From Bacillus velezensis (GTDB lineage Bacteria; Bacillota; Bacilli; Bacillales; Bacillaceae), in contig NZ_LLZC01000018.1 of assembly GCF_001461825.1 (NCBI RefSeq), forward strand, positions 372,001-436,000: 64,000 nt of DNA. The letters are read 5' to 3'. How positions within the stretch are numbered: the stretch's first letter is position 1; every line of letters begins with the position of its first letter. Below are positions 17,876-27,232 of this stretch, piece after piece. The notes beneath the pieces are model-generated. The model had not been told where the DNA came from. It saw nothing but the letters and a program-made list of their open reading frames with translations, and ran no database searches. A program made the position numbers and the translations under genes.

Positions 17876-18433
17876 ATGAAAAATACTTATTGGACGGGTT
17901 ATTTTCCGCTCGTTGCGATTCTGCTTTTTAGTTCGTCATTATCCATTTCTACCTCGCTTTATGTCATGAAGATACTTCAGACGCTCGGCATGTATCAGGG
18001 GATGCTGGATTATTTCTCTGAGAAAGGGATCAGACTGGCGCTTTTTGCAGCGTTCGCCCTTGTGTATTTTATGCTCTTTTCGGCTTTGAAGCTGATTGCA
18101 AACACAGTGACAGAGCTGTCTCTTTTGTTTTTCACAAATGACCCTGAGGGGGACAATCTGAAAAAAATCAGATTAGGCTCTTTAATTTATGTAGGCGGAG
18201 GAATTCTTTCCTTTGCGCTCGTGCAGAATGGTTTTTGGATTGCGGCGTTATTTGCCGTTGTTACGCTCGTTTATTTGATTTTCATGGTGTACAGAATCTA
18301 TTCGACACTCTCTATCGTTTCGCTGATCGGTTTTATATTGCTTGAGATTCTGTTTTGGTTTACTTTTGTTATCGGTATTTTGTACATCTTTATCAAGCTT
18401 TATAATAGCATAATGGCTAGCTTACCTGTGTAA
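17876..18433 (+). CDS. yufK: YufK, integral membrane protein
   Basis: 185 residues, strongly hydrophobic with about five membrane segments and no recognisable catalytic motif. Identified as yufK by length and position beside malK. Function unknown. Ribosome site AGAAAGGGAC upstream of the ATG. The stop codon lies inside the stem of the following terminator. Confidence 0.85.
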   Translation: MKNTYWTGYFPLVAILLFSSSLSISTSLYVMKILQTLGMYQGMLDYFSEKGIRLALFAAFALVYFMLFSALKLIANTVTELSLLFFTNDPEGDNLKKIRLGSLIYVGGGILSFALVQNGFWIAALFAVVTLVYLIFMVYRIYSTLSIVSLIGFILLEILFWFTFVIGILYIFIKLYNSIMASLPV

Positions 18434-18446
18434 GCTAGCCATTTTT
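18414..18446. terminator. Terminator overlapping the yufK stop
   Basis: 12-bp stem TGGCTAGCTTAC / GTAAGCTAGCCA followed by five T. The yufK TAA (18431-18433) is part of the right arm. yuxK ends just beyond on the other strand and may use the same hairpin. Confidence 0.8.
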
Positions 18447-18447
18447 G

Positions 18448-18861
18448 TTAAGACAGAAATCTGTTTTTGATCTCAGGGGAGGGGAGCATGCATGCTTCCC
18501 TTTTTCCGAACCATTTGTAACGGCGCCGGGCGATGAAAGAATAGGCTCTGTCCCTGAGGGGGCGGGGCACTGCGAAAAAAACCGCTGACAGCCGCCAGGC
18601 TCCGCGGAGATGACGTGAAACCTTTAACACGGCTGCGGATTTTTTGTATATCCGCCCGTTTTCGATAAAAATCATGCTGTCAAATTGTTCTGTCGGAAGT
18701 CCTTCTGATGCCAAAAGCTCCCGGGCGGTATCTGATTGCAATGAAGCAAATGAGATTTTGCCGGCCGGATCGCGTTTAATGATGAATTGAACGGCGCCGC
18801 TGCATAAGTTGCAGACGCCGTCAAACAAAAGCACGCGGTCCGGAAGCTGAGCTGGTTTCAA
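18448..18861 (-). CDS. yuxK: YuxK, DCC-family thiol-disulfide protein
   Basis: 137 residues of the DUF393 family, named for its Asp-Cys-x-x-Cys motif, here DGVCNLCSGAVQF near residue 15. The fold is thioredoxin-like; the biological role is not known. ATG at 18861 after GGAGGGGATCC. It follows pbpD by 21 bp and is probably co-transcribed. Confidence 0.9.
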   Translation of the reverse strand: MKPAQLPDRVLLFDGVCNLCSGAVQFIIKRDPAGKISFASLQSDTARELLASEGLPTEQFDSMIFIENGRIYKKSAAVLKVSRHLRGAWRLSAVFFAVPRPLRDRAYSFIARRRYKWFGKREACMLPSPEIKNRFLS

Positions 18862-18882
18862 AGCGGATCCCCTCCGTTATCT

Positions 18883-20757
18883 TTAGTAAGCTGCCTGCAG
18901 CGTGTTTTTCCAGATCGAAAGCTGAGGGCTTGCGTCATGAAGATATTCGACGCTTGACGGTGTATCCTTGCCGACCCATACCCCCATCGTATAAGCGTCC
19001 GTCAGACCGACAAACCACATATCGTGATAGTCATTTGACGTTCCTGATTTTCCGCCGACGTACGGAGCTTTAAAGTTCGCTTTCTTTCCTGTACCGCTTT
19101 TGACGACGGCTTTCATCATTTCTTTGATCTGCATGTTGGTCCGCACGCTGAATACCTGCGTCGGCTCATCTTTCCATTTTAATATCGTTTTTCCTTTTAA
19201 ATCAGTCACTTTTGTAATCGCGTGACTCGGCGTATAAACGCCGTTGTTGCCGAACGTGGTATACGCATTGGTCATTTCAAGCGGCGTCATGCCGTTTGTA
19301 AAACCGCCCAGCGCCGCAGGCAGACGGTAATCCGCGCTGACCAGCTTCGCGAAATGAAACGGTTCAAGGTAGCTGAACGCCTTATTGACGCCGACGCGGT
19401 CCATGATTCTGATGGCCGGTGTGTTGTACGAGTATTTAAACGCCGTTTCCAGCGTGACCGTGCCGTACGTGCGGTTATTATAGTTCTGCGGGCAGTAATC
19501 CGCACTGCAGAATTTGCTTGCGTCAATCTTGCTGTGTGGCGTTGCGCCGGTCTTTTCAATGTAAGGTCCGTAATCAAGCAGCGGCTTAATGGATGAACCG
19601 GGCTGTCTGTATGCTTGATAGGCGCGGTTGAAATCATATTTATGATAATCTTTCCCGCCTGAAAGCGCGATAATCTGATGCGTCTGATGATTAATCACGG
19701 CCGCTCCGCCCTGGACGCCTGCATACGGCAGATTTTGATTCACTTGGGCGACGACCTGGTTTTGCATATACGGATTCAGCGCCGTATAAATCTTCACGCC
19801 GTCTTTTAACAATGTGCTGACCCTGTCGGAAAGCTCACTCTGTATTTTTTGTTTCGCCTTTCCGGAAGCTTTTTCAAGACGTTTGTCATAGCCTTCGGAT
19901 GATGAAACAAGCTGTGTGAATTCATCATTTACATAGGAAACATAGTCAGGATATTTATTTGTTTTTTCGTTTATATCAAGCTTGATCTTTTCCTTTTCGG
20001 CTTTTTTCAGCTGTTTCCCGGATATAACGCCTGCTTTTTTCAATCCGTTAAGCAATCTGACTTGTCGTTTTTTCGTATAATCAAAATGCTTGAGAGGATC
20101 ATATAATGTAGGGTTATTAGGGATAGCGCAGATAAAGGCCATCTCTCCCAAAGTGAGAGATTTCAGCGGCTTGCTGAAATAAAATTGTGCCGCCGAACCG
20201 ACGCCGTATACGCCGTTATTAAAATAAATCGTATTTAAGTAGCCTTCTAAAATCTCATCTTTGCTGTATTTTTTCTCAAGCTGATAGGAATAGGCCAGCT
20301 CCGTCAGTTTTCGGCTGAAGGTGCGTTCATGGCTTAAATACACATTCCTTGCCAGCTGCTGGGTGATGGTGCTGGCGCCCTGATCAATTTTATGATCTTT
20401 GAAATTGGAGGCGGCCGCCCTGACCATCCCCATAAAGTCAAACCCTTTATGCTCATAAAAATGACGGTCTTCAGAGGTTAAAAACAGCTGTTTTACCTCA
20501 TTCGGTATTTTATTAAAGGGCACGATCACGCGGTTCTCATGATCGCTGACAATCTCAGAAACAAGGCTTCCGTCCCTGTCATACATGTAACTGTTTTGAA
20601 CCAGGTTGATCGCTTTTAAATCAATATGTTTATCGAGCACCTGATCAAAAGGCTTGATTTGTTTTACCTCTTTGCCGGAAGCAATAACTGTAAATGCAAA
20701 CAACGGGATAATGCCGAGCAGCAAAATCCATCCGATTATTTTACGTACCATGGTCAC
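18883..20757 (-). CDS. pbpD: PbpD, penicillin-binding protein 4 (class A)
   Basis: 624 residues, equal to B. subtilis PBP4. An N-terminal membrane anchor (about 5-25) is followed by a glycosyltransferase GT51 domain with TSEDRHFYEHKG and QGASTITQQLARN, then a transpeptidase with SxxK at Ser388-Lys391 (GSSIKP), SYNTP and GKSGTS. It polymerises and cross-links peptidoglycan outside the membrane. The GTG at 20757 is 8 bp after AGGAG, better spaced than the ATG two codons on. Confidence 0.96.
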   Translation of the reverse strand: MTMVRKIIGWILLLGIIPLFAFTVIASGKEVKQIKPFDQVLDKHIDLKAINLVQNSYMYDRDGSLVSEIVSDHENRVIVPFNKIPNEVKQLFLTSEDRHFYEHKGFDFMGMVRAAASNFKDHKIDQGASTITQQLARNVYLSHERTFSRKLTELAYSYQLEKKYSKDEILEGYLNTIYFNNGVYGVGSAAQFYFSKPLKSLTLGEMAFICAIPNNPTLYDPLKHFDYTKKRQVRLLNGLKKAGVISGKQLKKAEKEKIKLDINEKTNKYPDYVSYVNDEFTQLVSSSEGYDKRLEKASGKAKQKIQSELSDRVSTLLKDGVKIYTALNPYMQNQVVAQVNQNLPYAGVQGGAAVINHQTHQIIALSGGKDYHKYDFNRAYQAYRQPGSSIKPLLDYGPYIEKTGATPHSKIDASKFCSADYCPQNYNNRTYGTVTLETAFKYSYNTPAIRIMDRVGVNKAFSYLEPFHFAKLVSADYRLPAALGGFTNGMTPLEMTNAYTTFGNNGVYTPSHAITKVTDLKGKTILKWKDEPTQVFSVRTNMQIKEMMKAVVKSGTGKKANFKAPYVGGKSGTSNDYHDMWFVGLTDAYTMGVWVGKDTPSSVEYLHDASPQLSIWKNTLQAAY

Positions 20758-20846
20758 TCTCTTTTCTCCTGATTTCTAGCCATATCGTATCATTCTTTTA
20801 AGAATACGAGAAGGTTAAATTTAGAAGAAATCGTGATCGCTGCCGG

Positions 20847-22091
20847 TCAGCCCGCATTTGACGCTGTATCCTTTTGCAAATGTCCCGCCATCCATAAAAG
20901 CCCCGCGCCTATTAAAAAGAGAAAGGCGGTGACGTAGAAAGCAGCCGAAATGGAAAAACCGCTCGAGACCGCACCTCCGAGCAGAGGGCCGAGCACATTT
21001 CCGAGAAAACGAAAGCTGACGTTATAGCCGAGCACCTCTCCCTGGATGCTGCCCGGCGCCCTGACGCGGATTGCGGCCGTAATGCAGGGGAGCGTGCCGC
21101 CCATGACCATGCCGAACAGAAATCTGAAGACTAAAAGAATGGAGAGGGAGGAGGCGAGCGCCTGCGGAATGAAAAACACCGCTGAGGCAATCAAAAGCAC
21201 GATTAAGATCCGGCTGTGGCCGAAGCGGTCGCCGAAGTCCCCCCATTTCCGGGCAAGCAATAAGCTTCCGAGTCCGGTCGCTGAAAACGCCATTCCGGAG
21301 AAAAAAGCTAAATTAACAGGTCCGTGCAGCTCATTGACATATAAAGCGAGCAGCGGCTGAATGCTGAAATTGCCGGTCTGCACGATCATAGTAAGCACCA
21401 TCATCGCCCAAAGCGCGGGCTGGTGAAAAATATAGGAGAGCACCTGTTTTCTGGAATAGGTTTTCCGCTTGTTTTGTTTCTCGCCGAGCGGCTGCTCATT
21501 CACCTGAAATAAAACGAGAAGCACAGATGCGAAAATGACAAAGGACGTAATAAAAAATGTGTACGTAAACCCGAAGCTGTCAGCGAGCAGCCCGCCCAGC
21601 ATCGGTCCGAATAAAGTTCCTGACACCTGACCCATCTGCAGCGTGCCGAGCGTCTTCCCGGCAGTCTCTTTCGGCGTCTGCGCCGAAATCATGGCAAGCG
21701 ATGTCGGAACAAAGCCTGTTACTAGACCCATAAGCAGCCGCAGGACAAACAGCTGATAAACGGATGTCACAAACCCCATCAATAAAATGCTGATGGCAAT
21801 GCCGGTTCCTGTAATCAAGAGAATTTTTTTGTAGCCGCGCTTATCGCCGAATCTTCCCCAAAACGGGGAAATCACAAATGCCATTAAAAACGTGACGCCG
21901 AACACATACCCGCTCCATCTCTGCACATACCCGCCCGAATGGGGGCTGATCGTTTCGATATATAACGAAAGAAACGGAACAATCATGGTCATGCTGGCGG
22001 AAATAAAGAAATTTGTAATCCAAATGACGACGAAGTTCTTCTTACGGACAGAAATAACATCACCTTCTTTACTTTTCGTGTATCTAATCAT
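20847..22091 (-). CDS. yuxJ: YuxJ, major facilitator superfamily transporter
   Basis: 414 residues as the longest frame, 12 membrane segments, MFS loop motif GRFGDKRGYKKI between segments 2 and 3; resembles multidrug exporters. The substrate is unknown. The start is doubtful: a TATACT box lies at 22093-22098, one base before this ATG, while AGAAGGTGAT and the conserved start VRKKNF lie downstream. There is no in-frame ATG, GTG or TTG between them, so the true start may be non-canonical or the promoter may lie further up. Confidence 0.85.
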   Translation of the reverse strand: MIRYTKSKEGDVISVRKKNFVVIWITNFFISASMTMIVPFLSLYIETISPHSGGYVQRWSGYVFGVTFLMAFVISPFWGRFGDKRGYKKILLITGTGIAISILLMGFVTSVYQLFVLRLLMGLVTGFVPTSLAMISAQTPKETAGKTLGTLQMGQVSGTLFGPMLGGLLADSFGFTYTFFITSFVIFASVLLVLFQVNEQPLGEKQNKRKTYSRKQVLSYIFHQPALWAMMVLTMIVQTGNFSIQPLLALYVNELHGPVNLAFFSGMAFSATGLGSLLLARKWGDFGDRFGHSRILIVLLIASAVFFIPQALASSLSILLVFRFLFGMVMGGTLPCITAAIRVRAPGSIQGEVLGYNVSFRFLGNVLGPLLGGAVSSGFSISAAFYVTAFLFLIGAGLLWMAGHLQKDTASNAG

Positions 22092-22241
22092 TAGTATATA
22101 GGAATGAATCCGGTATTTGTATTTTCGATGCGGATATAGGAAAATTCATTATTTTTAGAAAATGAAGAAAGTTTCAGAGGGGAAACTGATATACTATCAT
22201 AAAATATCATTTTTGATCGGAGGAAAGGCAGGTGTAAAAAA

Positions 22242-22859
22242 GTGGATCAGCGCAGTCTGCTCATTATTGATTTTGAATTTACGATGCCTGACGGAAAATA
22301 CAGCCCGCAAAATTTCTTTCCCGAGATTATTGAAGCGGGGATTGTCAAGACGGTGAATGATGAAGTGACTGAAACGTTTTCGAGTTATATCAAACCGAAA
22401 AAATTTCCGAAGCTGACGAAACGATGCAAAACCTTTCTGAACATCACCCAAAAAGACGTGGACGGCGGAATCACGTTTAATGAATTCATCCGCAAATTAA
22501 ATGAGCTTGATCCTGATAAAAACTGCACGATCGTCACCTGGGGCAATATGGATATGAAAGTGTTAAAGCAAAATTGCATGTTTAACCATATCCCTTTTCC
22601 GTTCAAAGGAGAACTTCGGGATCTGTCCCTTGAATACAAAAACTTCTTCGGCGACAGAACATTGACCGGCCTTTGGAAAGCGGCAGAAGAGTATGGCGAT
22701 AAAGGGACGGGCACGCATCATAAAGCGCTGGATGATGCGCGGACGACATACAAATTATTCAAGCTTGTCGAGCGGGATAAACAATATCTTGAAAAACCGA
22801 AACCTCCGACGATCGGTGATCGCGTCGATCTGACTGAACTGTTTCGCCGGGCCACATAA
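22242..22859 (+). CDS. kapD: KapD, DEDDh-type 3' exonuclease homologue
   Basis: 205 residues, ERI-1/DEDDh exonuclease fold: LLIIDFEFT near residue 5 supplies the first Asp and Glu, WGNMDMKVL the second Asp, and GTHHKALDDART the His and last Asp. GTG start at 22242 after GCAGGTG. In B. subtilis KapD inhibits the KinB pathway to sporulation. Lies tail to tail with kapB. Confidence 0.93.
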   Translation: MDQRSLLIIDFEFTMPDGKYSPQNFFPEIIEAGIVKTVNDEVTETFSSYIKPKKFPKLTKRCKTFLNITQKDVDGGITFNEFIRKLNELDPDKNCTIVTWGNMDMKVLKQNCMFNHIPFPFKGELRDLSLEYKNFFGDRTLTGLWKAAEEYGDKGTGTHHKALDDARTTYKLFKLVERDKQYLEKPKPPTIGDRVDLTELFRRAT

Positions 22860-22884
22860 AAAAACCCAATCATGCCGACTGGGT
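22858..22884 (-). terminator. Terminator of the kinB-kapB operon
   Basis: On the - strand ACCCAGT / ATTGGGT with one mismatch, followed by seven T. It overlaps the last bases of kapD on the other strand. Confidence 0.65.
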
Positions 22885-23270
22885 CAAGTTCTTTTAAAAT
22901 AGTCACGCTCTAACGCGGCCAAGTTGGCGAGCGAACGTTCCGCCCATTCTGAGCCGTCCGCTGTAAGCTGATCTTTCAGCCGGGCAGACGCCGCTTGTAA
23001 GGAAGCCGTATAATCAGGCACCTCGCCATCAAACGGTTTGACCATCTGATGCGGTATGTTTGTCTGTTCCCCGAATGCAAGCGCTCTTCTTTCATGAAAA
23101 AACGGAACATCCGCCTGCTTCGGATGATGAAGATCTCCTTGAGCGGGATGCGTCAGAACGGCTTTAATTTTCACTAAATAGTGATTGGGCCTGATGTCTG
23201 TCACTTCCCCTATGTATGCTCCTGTTTTATAAAACCCTTTTACGATTGTGCCGATTTCAAACGTATTCAT
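22884..23270 (-). CDS. kapB: KapB, KinB-signalling accessory protein
   Basis: 128 residues from Met at 23270, 6 bp after GAGAGAGGTG; three extra codons are open upstream but begin inside the ribosome site. Small beta-rich protein with the conserved stretch VPFFHERRALAFGEQTNIP. It is required for KinB activity in B. subtilis. KapB has been called a lipoprotein, but this sequence has no signal peptide and no cysteine. Second gene of the kinB operon. Confidence 0.92.
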   Translation of the reverse strand: MNTFEIGTIVKGFYKTGAYIGEVTDIRPNHYLVKIKAVLTHPAQGDLHHPKQADVPFFHERRALAFGEQTNIPHQMVKPFDGEVPDYTASLQAASARLKDQLTADGSEWAERSLANLAALERDYFKRT

Positions 23271-23317
23271 AGCGTTCACCTCTCTCTAGTTATTCTATAA
23301 AAGATCAACGCGGTTGG

Positions 23318-24601
23318 CTAGTGAACAGCTGCCGGAAGCCTGACTGAGGCCGTTGTGCCCGAGTGCTCGCCGCTGGTGAAACAGACGGAGCCTTCATGAT
23401 GCTGAATAATCGAGAATGTCACGGTAAGCCCGAGCCCGGTGCCGTTCGTTTTCAGCGTATAATACGGCTTGCCGAGTTTCTGCAGTTCTTCATCGGACAT
23501 GCCGATTCCGTTATCCGTAATCTGAATGAGAATCATCTCTTCCTGTTTTTGGACGGAGACCTCGATTCGGCCGTTTTCAGAGGGCACGGCTTCAATACTG
23601 TTTTTAATCAGATTAATGAAGGCCTGTTTCAGTTTTTTTACATCGCCGAACACATATAAATCAGGCTCGCTTCGAACCGTAACGGTCACCGATTTAAAAT
23701 GGGCATAAGACTCCATTAAGGAACCTGTTTCCTTTACGAGCAGAGAAATATCAAACTTTTCTTTTTCATAGTCATCCTGCTTCGCCATATCGAGATAATT
23801 CGTAATGATCGTCTGAGCCCGGTCGAGTTCGGACAGCACAAGTTTCTGATATCCGGAGTGGGATTTGTCCTGAAGCTGCTCGCCGCTGAACAGCAGCTGC
23901 ACAAAACCTCTGACGACCGTAAGCGGATTGCGGACTTCATGGGCGACGCTTGCCGCAAGCTCGCTGACGACGGCCATTTTTTCTGAGTGAATCAGCCTTG
24001 CCCGCATGGACGCATTCTCATCAATGATCTCAATCAAATAAATGCACAGCAAAAGGGCGCTGACTTGAAAAAAAACAGATACTGCCGCCTCATAATAAAC
24101 GGAAGGTAGATTTTGAAAATTGAAAATATTGGTCGCGGAATAGATGAAGACAGATGCGGTTAATAAGGCGGTTTCAGTGCAGCCGATGAGAAGAGCGAAA
24201 AGCAGTTTCTTCCGCTTTGAAAAAAAAGGCCATTTCGTTTGGAGCTGGATAGGGATGATGATTAAAAAAGGAATTAAGGATAAGAAAAAAAGAGCGGAAG
24301 GTTCAAACCATATGAGCTGAAAAAAAACGGATGCCGCCCCTGCGGCAAGTCCTGCGGCGGTACCGGAATAAAGCAGGCAGACGATAATGGGAATCAGCTG
24401 CAAACCGTAACGGACGGAATGAAGCTCCTGGATGGGAAAAGCCGTACATAATAAGGAAGATGACGCTGCAAATACGGCGACCAGCAGGCGGTTCGCTCTC
24501 GGCACAAGCAAATCGGGCTTGCTGAGCCAGAAGACTTGATAAAGAAAAATAGGGAATAAAATAAAAGAGAAGTGAAGCAGGTAATCCTTTACAATCTCCA
24601 T
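23318..24601 (-). CDS. kinB: KinB, sporulation sensor kinase
   Basis: 427 residues. Six membrane segments fill residues 1-195 with almost no extracellular domain. The cytoplasmic kinase has His221 in VAHEVRNPLTVVRGF, Asn in FINLIKNSIEA and G-box GTGLGLTVTFSIIQ. It phosphorylates Spo0F and feeds the sporulation phosphorelay; it may respond to membrane or respiratory state. ATG at 24601 after AAAGGA. A TATAAT box is at 24637-24642 on the - strand, without a clear -35. Confidence 0.95.
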   Translation of the reverse strand: MEIVKDYLLHFSFILFPIFLYQVFWLSKPDLLVPRANRLLVAVFAASSSLLCTAFPIQELHSVRYGLQLIPIIVCLLYSGTAAGLAAGAASVFFQLIWFEPSALFFLSLIPFLIIIPIQLQTKWPFFSKRKKLLFALLIGCTETALLTASVFIYSATNIFNFQNLPSVYYEAAVSVFFQVSALLLCIYLIEIIDENASMRARLIHSEKMAVVSELAASVAHEVRNPLTVVRGFVQLLFSGEQLQDKSHSGYQKLVLSELDRAQTIITNYLDMAKQDDYEKEKFDISLLVKETGSLMESYAHFKSVTVTVRSEPDLYVFGDVKKLKQAFINLIKNSIEAVPSENGRIEVSVQKQEEMILIQITDNGIGMSDEELQKLGKPYYTLKTNGTGLGLTVTFSIIQHHEGSVCFTSGEHSGTTASVRLPAAVH

Positions 24602-24677
24602 TTATGCGAAATCCTTTCCTATGTAAATATGAATCTATTATAACATCTTTACCGGAAAAAAAAGTATATATTTCTCT

Positions 24678-24720
24678 AAAGCGAACGCCCTTATCTCATC
24701 TGATAAAGGCGTTCTTTCCG
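24678..24720 (-). terminator. Hairpin after patB
   Basis: Stem GAACGCC-TTATC / GATAA-GGCGTTC at about 24683-24714 directly after the patB stop. The T run on the - strand comes only about 16 bases later, so this is a weaker terminator. Confidence 0.5.
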
Positions 24721-24723
24721 CTG

Positions 24724-25887
24724 CTAAGCGAGCGCTGCTTTCATTCTCTCAAGCCCTTCTTTTACGGCGGCGGCTGAACAGCCGACATTAAGTCTCATAA
24801 ATCCTTCGCCGCCCGGTCCGTATTTTGTTCCCGGCTCTAATATGATTTTCCCTTTTTTGAGCATTCTTTCTTTGAGCTCGGCATCCGAAAATCCGTACTC
24901 GCTGAAATCCATCCAGATCAAATAGGAAGCGTCAGGCTTCATCATACGGACTTTCGGCAATTCTTGTCTTAAAAAGTCCTCAGCCAATTTCATATTCCCT
25001 TCAATGTAAGGAATCAGCGCGTCAAGCCAAGGGCCTCCCTTTGTATAGGCCGCTTCGATTGCTGCAACCGCAAATGTGTTGAGGCTGGAAATCCCGTTCT
25101 GATGCAATGCGGCGGAGAATTTCGCCCGCTTATACCGATCGGGAATGATAATGGCGGATGCCTGAATGCCGGCAATATTAAACGTCTTGCTCGGCGCGAC
25201 ACAAGTAACGGAAATCCGCGCAAACTCCTCAGACAGAGCAGCGAAAGGCGTATGCGGCTTTCCGTACAGCATCAAGTCGGAATGTATCTCGTCAGAAACG
25301 ACGGTGACGTTATGGGCGGCGCACAGCGATCCGAGCTTCATAAGCTCATCCCGGCTCCACGCTCTGCCGGACGGATTGTGGGGGTTACAAAGAATCATCA
25401 GCTTGACCTCAGAATCGTTCAGCTTTTTCTCAAGATCCTCAAAATCCATACAGTAGACGCCATTTTCTTCCCGTAATGGGTTATGTAAAACCTGCCGTTT
25501 GTTTTCCTTGATCATCTGATAAAAAGGCGTATACACCGGTGATTGAATCAACACCGGATCGCCCGGTTCGGTAAAGGCTTGTACGGCCATGCTGATTGCC
25601 GTGACAACACCGGGACTGAACGCGATGCTTGCGGGATCGGGCCGGTAGCCGTGCCGCGTCTCAAGCCATGAAGCGACGGCTTCTCTTGTGTTTTCGTCAG
25701 GAGACGTATAACCGAATATGCCGTGGTCAAGGCGGGCTTTTAAGGCGTCAGTGACCGCTTCGGGAGCGCGGAAATCCATATCGGCAACCCACATCGGAAG
25801 CGCATCCGATACGCCGAATAACGCTTCCGCCTTGTCCCATTTCACCGATTGTGTGCCAAGACGGTTTTCTCGAAGATCAAAGTTCAT
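24724..25887 (-). CDS. patB: PatB, cystathionine beta-lyase / C-S lyase
   Basis: 387 residues from Met at 25887 (MNFDLRENRLGTQSV), the B. subtilis length; eleven further upstream codons are open. Fold type I PLP aminotransferase family, MalY/PatB subgroup, with ILCNPHNPSGRAWSRDEL, VSDEIHSDLML and the PLP lysine in CVAPSKTFNIAG. It cleaves cystathionine to homocysteine and releases sulfur from cysteine conjugates. Divergent from yugE. Confidence 0.94.
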   Translation of the reverse strand: MNFDLRENRLGTQSVKWDKAEALFGVSDALPMWVADMDFRAPEAVTDALKARLDHGIFGYTSPDENTREAVASWLETRHGYRPDPASIAFSPGVVTAISMAVQAFTEPGDPVLIQSPVYTPFYQMIKENKRQVLHNPLREENGVYCMDFEDLEKKLNDSEVKLMILCNPHNPSGRAWSRDELMKLGSLCAAHNVTVVSDEIHSDLMLYGKPHTPFAALSEEFARISVTCVAPSKTFNIAGIQASAIIIPDRYKRAKFSAALHQNGISSLNTFAVAAIEAAYTKGGPWLDALIPYIEGNMKLAEDFLRQELPKVRMMKPDASYLIWMDFSEYGFSDAELKERMLKKGKIILEPGTKYGPGGEGFMRLNVGCSAAAVKEGLERMKAALA

Positions 25888-25973
25888 GTATGTCACTCCT
25901 GTAGTATCATTATTTTGCACAGCGTATCTATGATAAAATAGAATTGCAAACTTTATTATAAGCGGTGATGAAA

Positions 25974-26234
25974 ATGGAAGAAAGCCAAGCGGTCATGGAA
26001 ATGATGAAAATCATTGCCAAGTGGGACCCGTTTAAATATGGAGAAGATTTTTATGAGACAGAAGCCGTCGACATCGTTCAGGCCGTCTACAGTGAAGACC
26101 GTGCCGACAAGCTGGCAGCAGCCATTCAGGATATCTTTGAAGCTTCATTTGAGCAAAAGCTTCCGATCGAAGGCTGCCAAAAGGCCGCCGAGCAGCTTCT
26201 GTCCATAAAAGAAAGCAGCTCCTGCACCCCTTAA
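25974..26234 (+). CDS. yugE: YugE, DUF1871 protein
   Basis: 86 residues, acidic and probably all helical; conserved WDPFKYGEDFYETEAVDIVQ. The Met at 25974 fits GGTGA with 5-bp spacing and gives the B. subtilis length; GTG and ATG codons lie just upstream. Function unknown. Confidence 0.9.
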   Translation: MEESQAVMEMMKIIAKWDPFKYGEDFYETEAVDIVQAVYSEDRADKLAAAIQDIFEASFEQKLPIEGCQKAAEQLLSIKESSSCTP

Positions 26235-26262
26235 AAACCGGCGGTTCCGCCGGTTTTTTTAT
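26234..26262. terminator. Bidirectional terminator, yugE / yugF
   Basis: Compact stem AAACCGGCGG / CCGCCGGTTT with a TT loop, seven T on the + strand and an A run giving T on the - strand. Confidence 0.85.
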
Positions 26263-27080
26263 TGAATAAATTCAAAAATCCGCTCCGAAACAAACTCCGG
26301 GCGCTCTTCGGGTACGAGGTGCCCCGTATCCTTCAGTGAATACAGAATGGAATCCGGCAGGTCGTCATGAAGCCGTTTTCCGACTGAGACCGGAACGACC
26401 CGGTCTTCTTCTCCCCAGATTAAAAGAGCGGGGTTTTGCACTTTCTTCAAATCCTCGGGCTCTAAATCGCCCTCCCTGTGTCTGATAAACCTTGTCATCG
26501 CTTTGAAAATCTGGCGGTCTGTAAATGGTTTTTCGTAACCGTCAATCATTTCCTGATCGATAAGCGTCCGGTCGTGAACGACATTTAACAGGTTGTTCAG
26601 CACGCCGTCTTTTGAAAGCCAATACTTAAGATACAGGTCAAAACAAGGGAGATGCGTCCCGAATATAATCGACGGGTGCGAGCGCTTTAAATACCCCGAG
26701 CTGCACAGCAGGACGATTTTAGAAAAAAGCTCGGGTCTGAGAAGAGACGCGGATAAGGAAATCTGGCCGCCCATTGAATGGCCGATGAGTGCGGCCCGGC
26801 TGATACCGAGCTTTTCCAGAAGTCCGATCAGAAGCTTGGCGAGGTTTGCGTAAGTATATACGAAAGTCCGTGACTTTTCCGATTGCCCGAAAGGAGGCAG
26901 GTCAACGGCGATAATATCATAATGGTTTCTGAGCAGCGGGATCAGTTTTCTGAAGCTGAATGCCGAAGATAAAAAACCGTGTACGCAGACGAGTGTCTGT
27001 CTGCCGGGATTTTCATAATGCTCGTAATACAGCTCAACTCCGTCTATCGCGGCCCGTTTAATCGGTGAAACAGCTTCCAT
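26259..27080 (-). CDS. yugF: YugF, alpha/beta hydrolase
   Basis: 273 residues. Alpha/beta hydrolase with VCVHGFLSSAF (oxyanion region), nucleophile elbow GHSMGGQ, an Asp in WGEEDRVVPVSV and His in DTGHLVPEERP. The substrate is not known; resembles haloperoxidase/lipase-type hydrolases. Lies between yugE and alaR with its own transcription direction. Confidence 0.9.
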   Translation of the reverse strand: MEAVSPIKRAAIDGVELYYEHYENPGRQTLVCVHGFLSSAFSFRKLIPLLRNHYDIIAVDLPPFGQSEKSRTFVYTYANLAKLLIGLLEKLGISRAALIGHSMGGQISLSASLLRPELFSKIVLLCSSGYLKRSHPSIIFGTHLPCFDLYLKYWLSKDGVLNNLLNVVHDRTLIDQEMIDGYEKPFTDRQIFKAMTRFIRHREGDLEPEDLKKVQNPALLIWGEEDRVVPVSVGKRLHDDLPDSILYSLKDTGHLVPEERPEFVSERIFEFIQ

Positions 27081-27192
27081 GAGAGCCTTCGCCGTCCTTT
27101 CTTTGTTGTAATGTAAAGGCTTTTTTAATTGTCAGATTTTAGCTTTGGTTTCTTTCGGGTTTTTCTTAGCATTTGTCGAAAATCGTGATATA

Positions 27193-27199
27193 ATGTCAT
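27193..27199 (+). promoter_or_regulatory. Extended -10 promoter of alaR-alaT
   Basis: TGATATAAT just upstream of the alaR ribosome site is an extended -10 element; no clear -35 is seen. AlaR probably acts near here on its own operon, but no operator could be defined by eye. Confidence 0.45.
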
Positions 27200-27232
27200 G
27201 AAGATTTTTGATAATGCAAAGGTGTGAAACGT

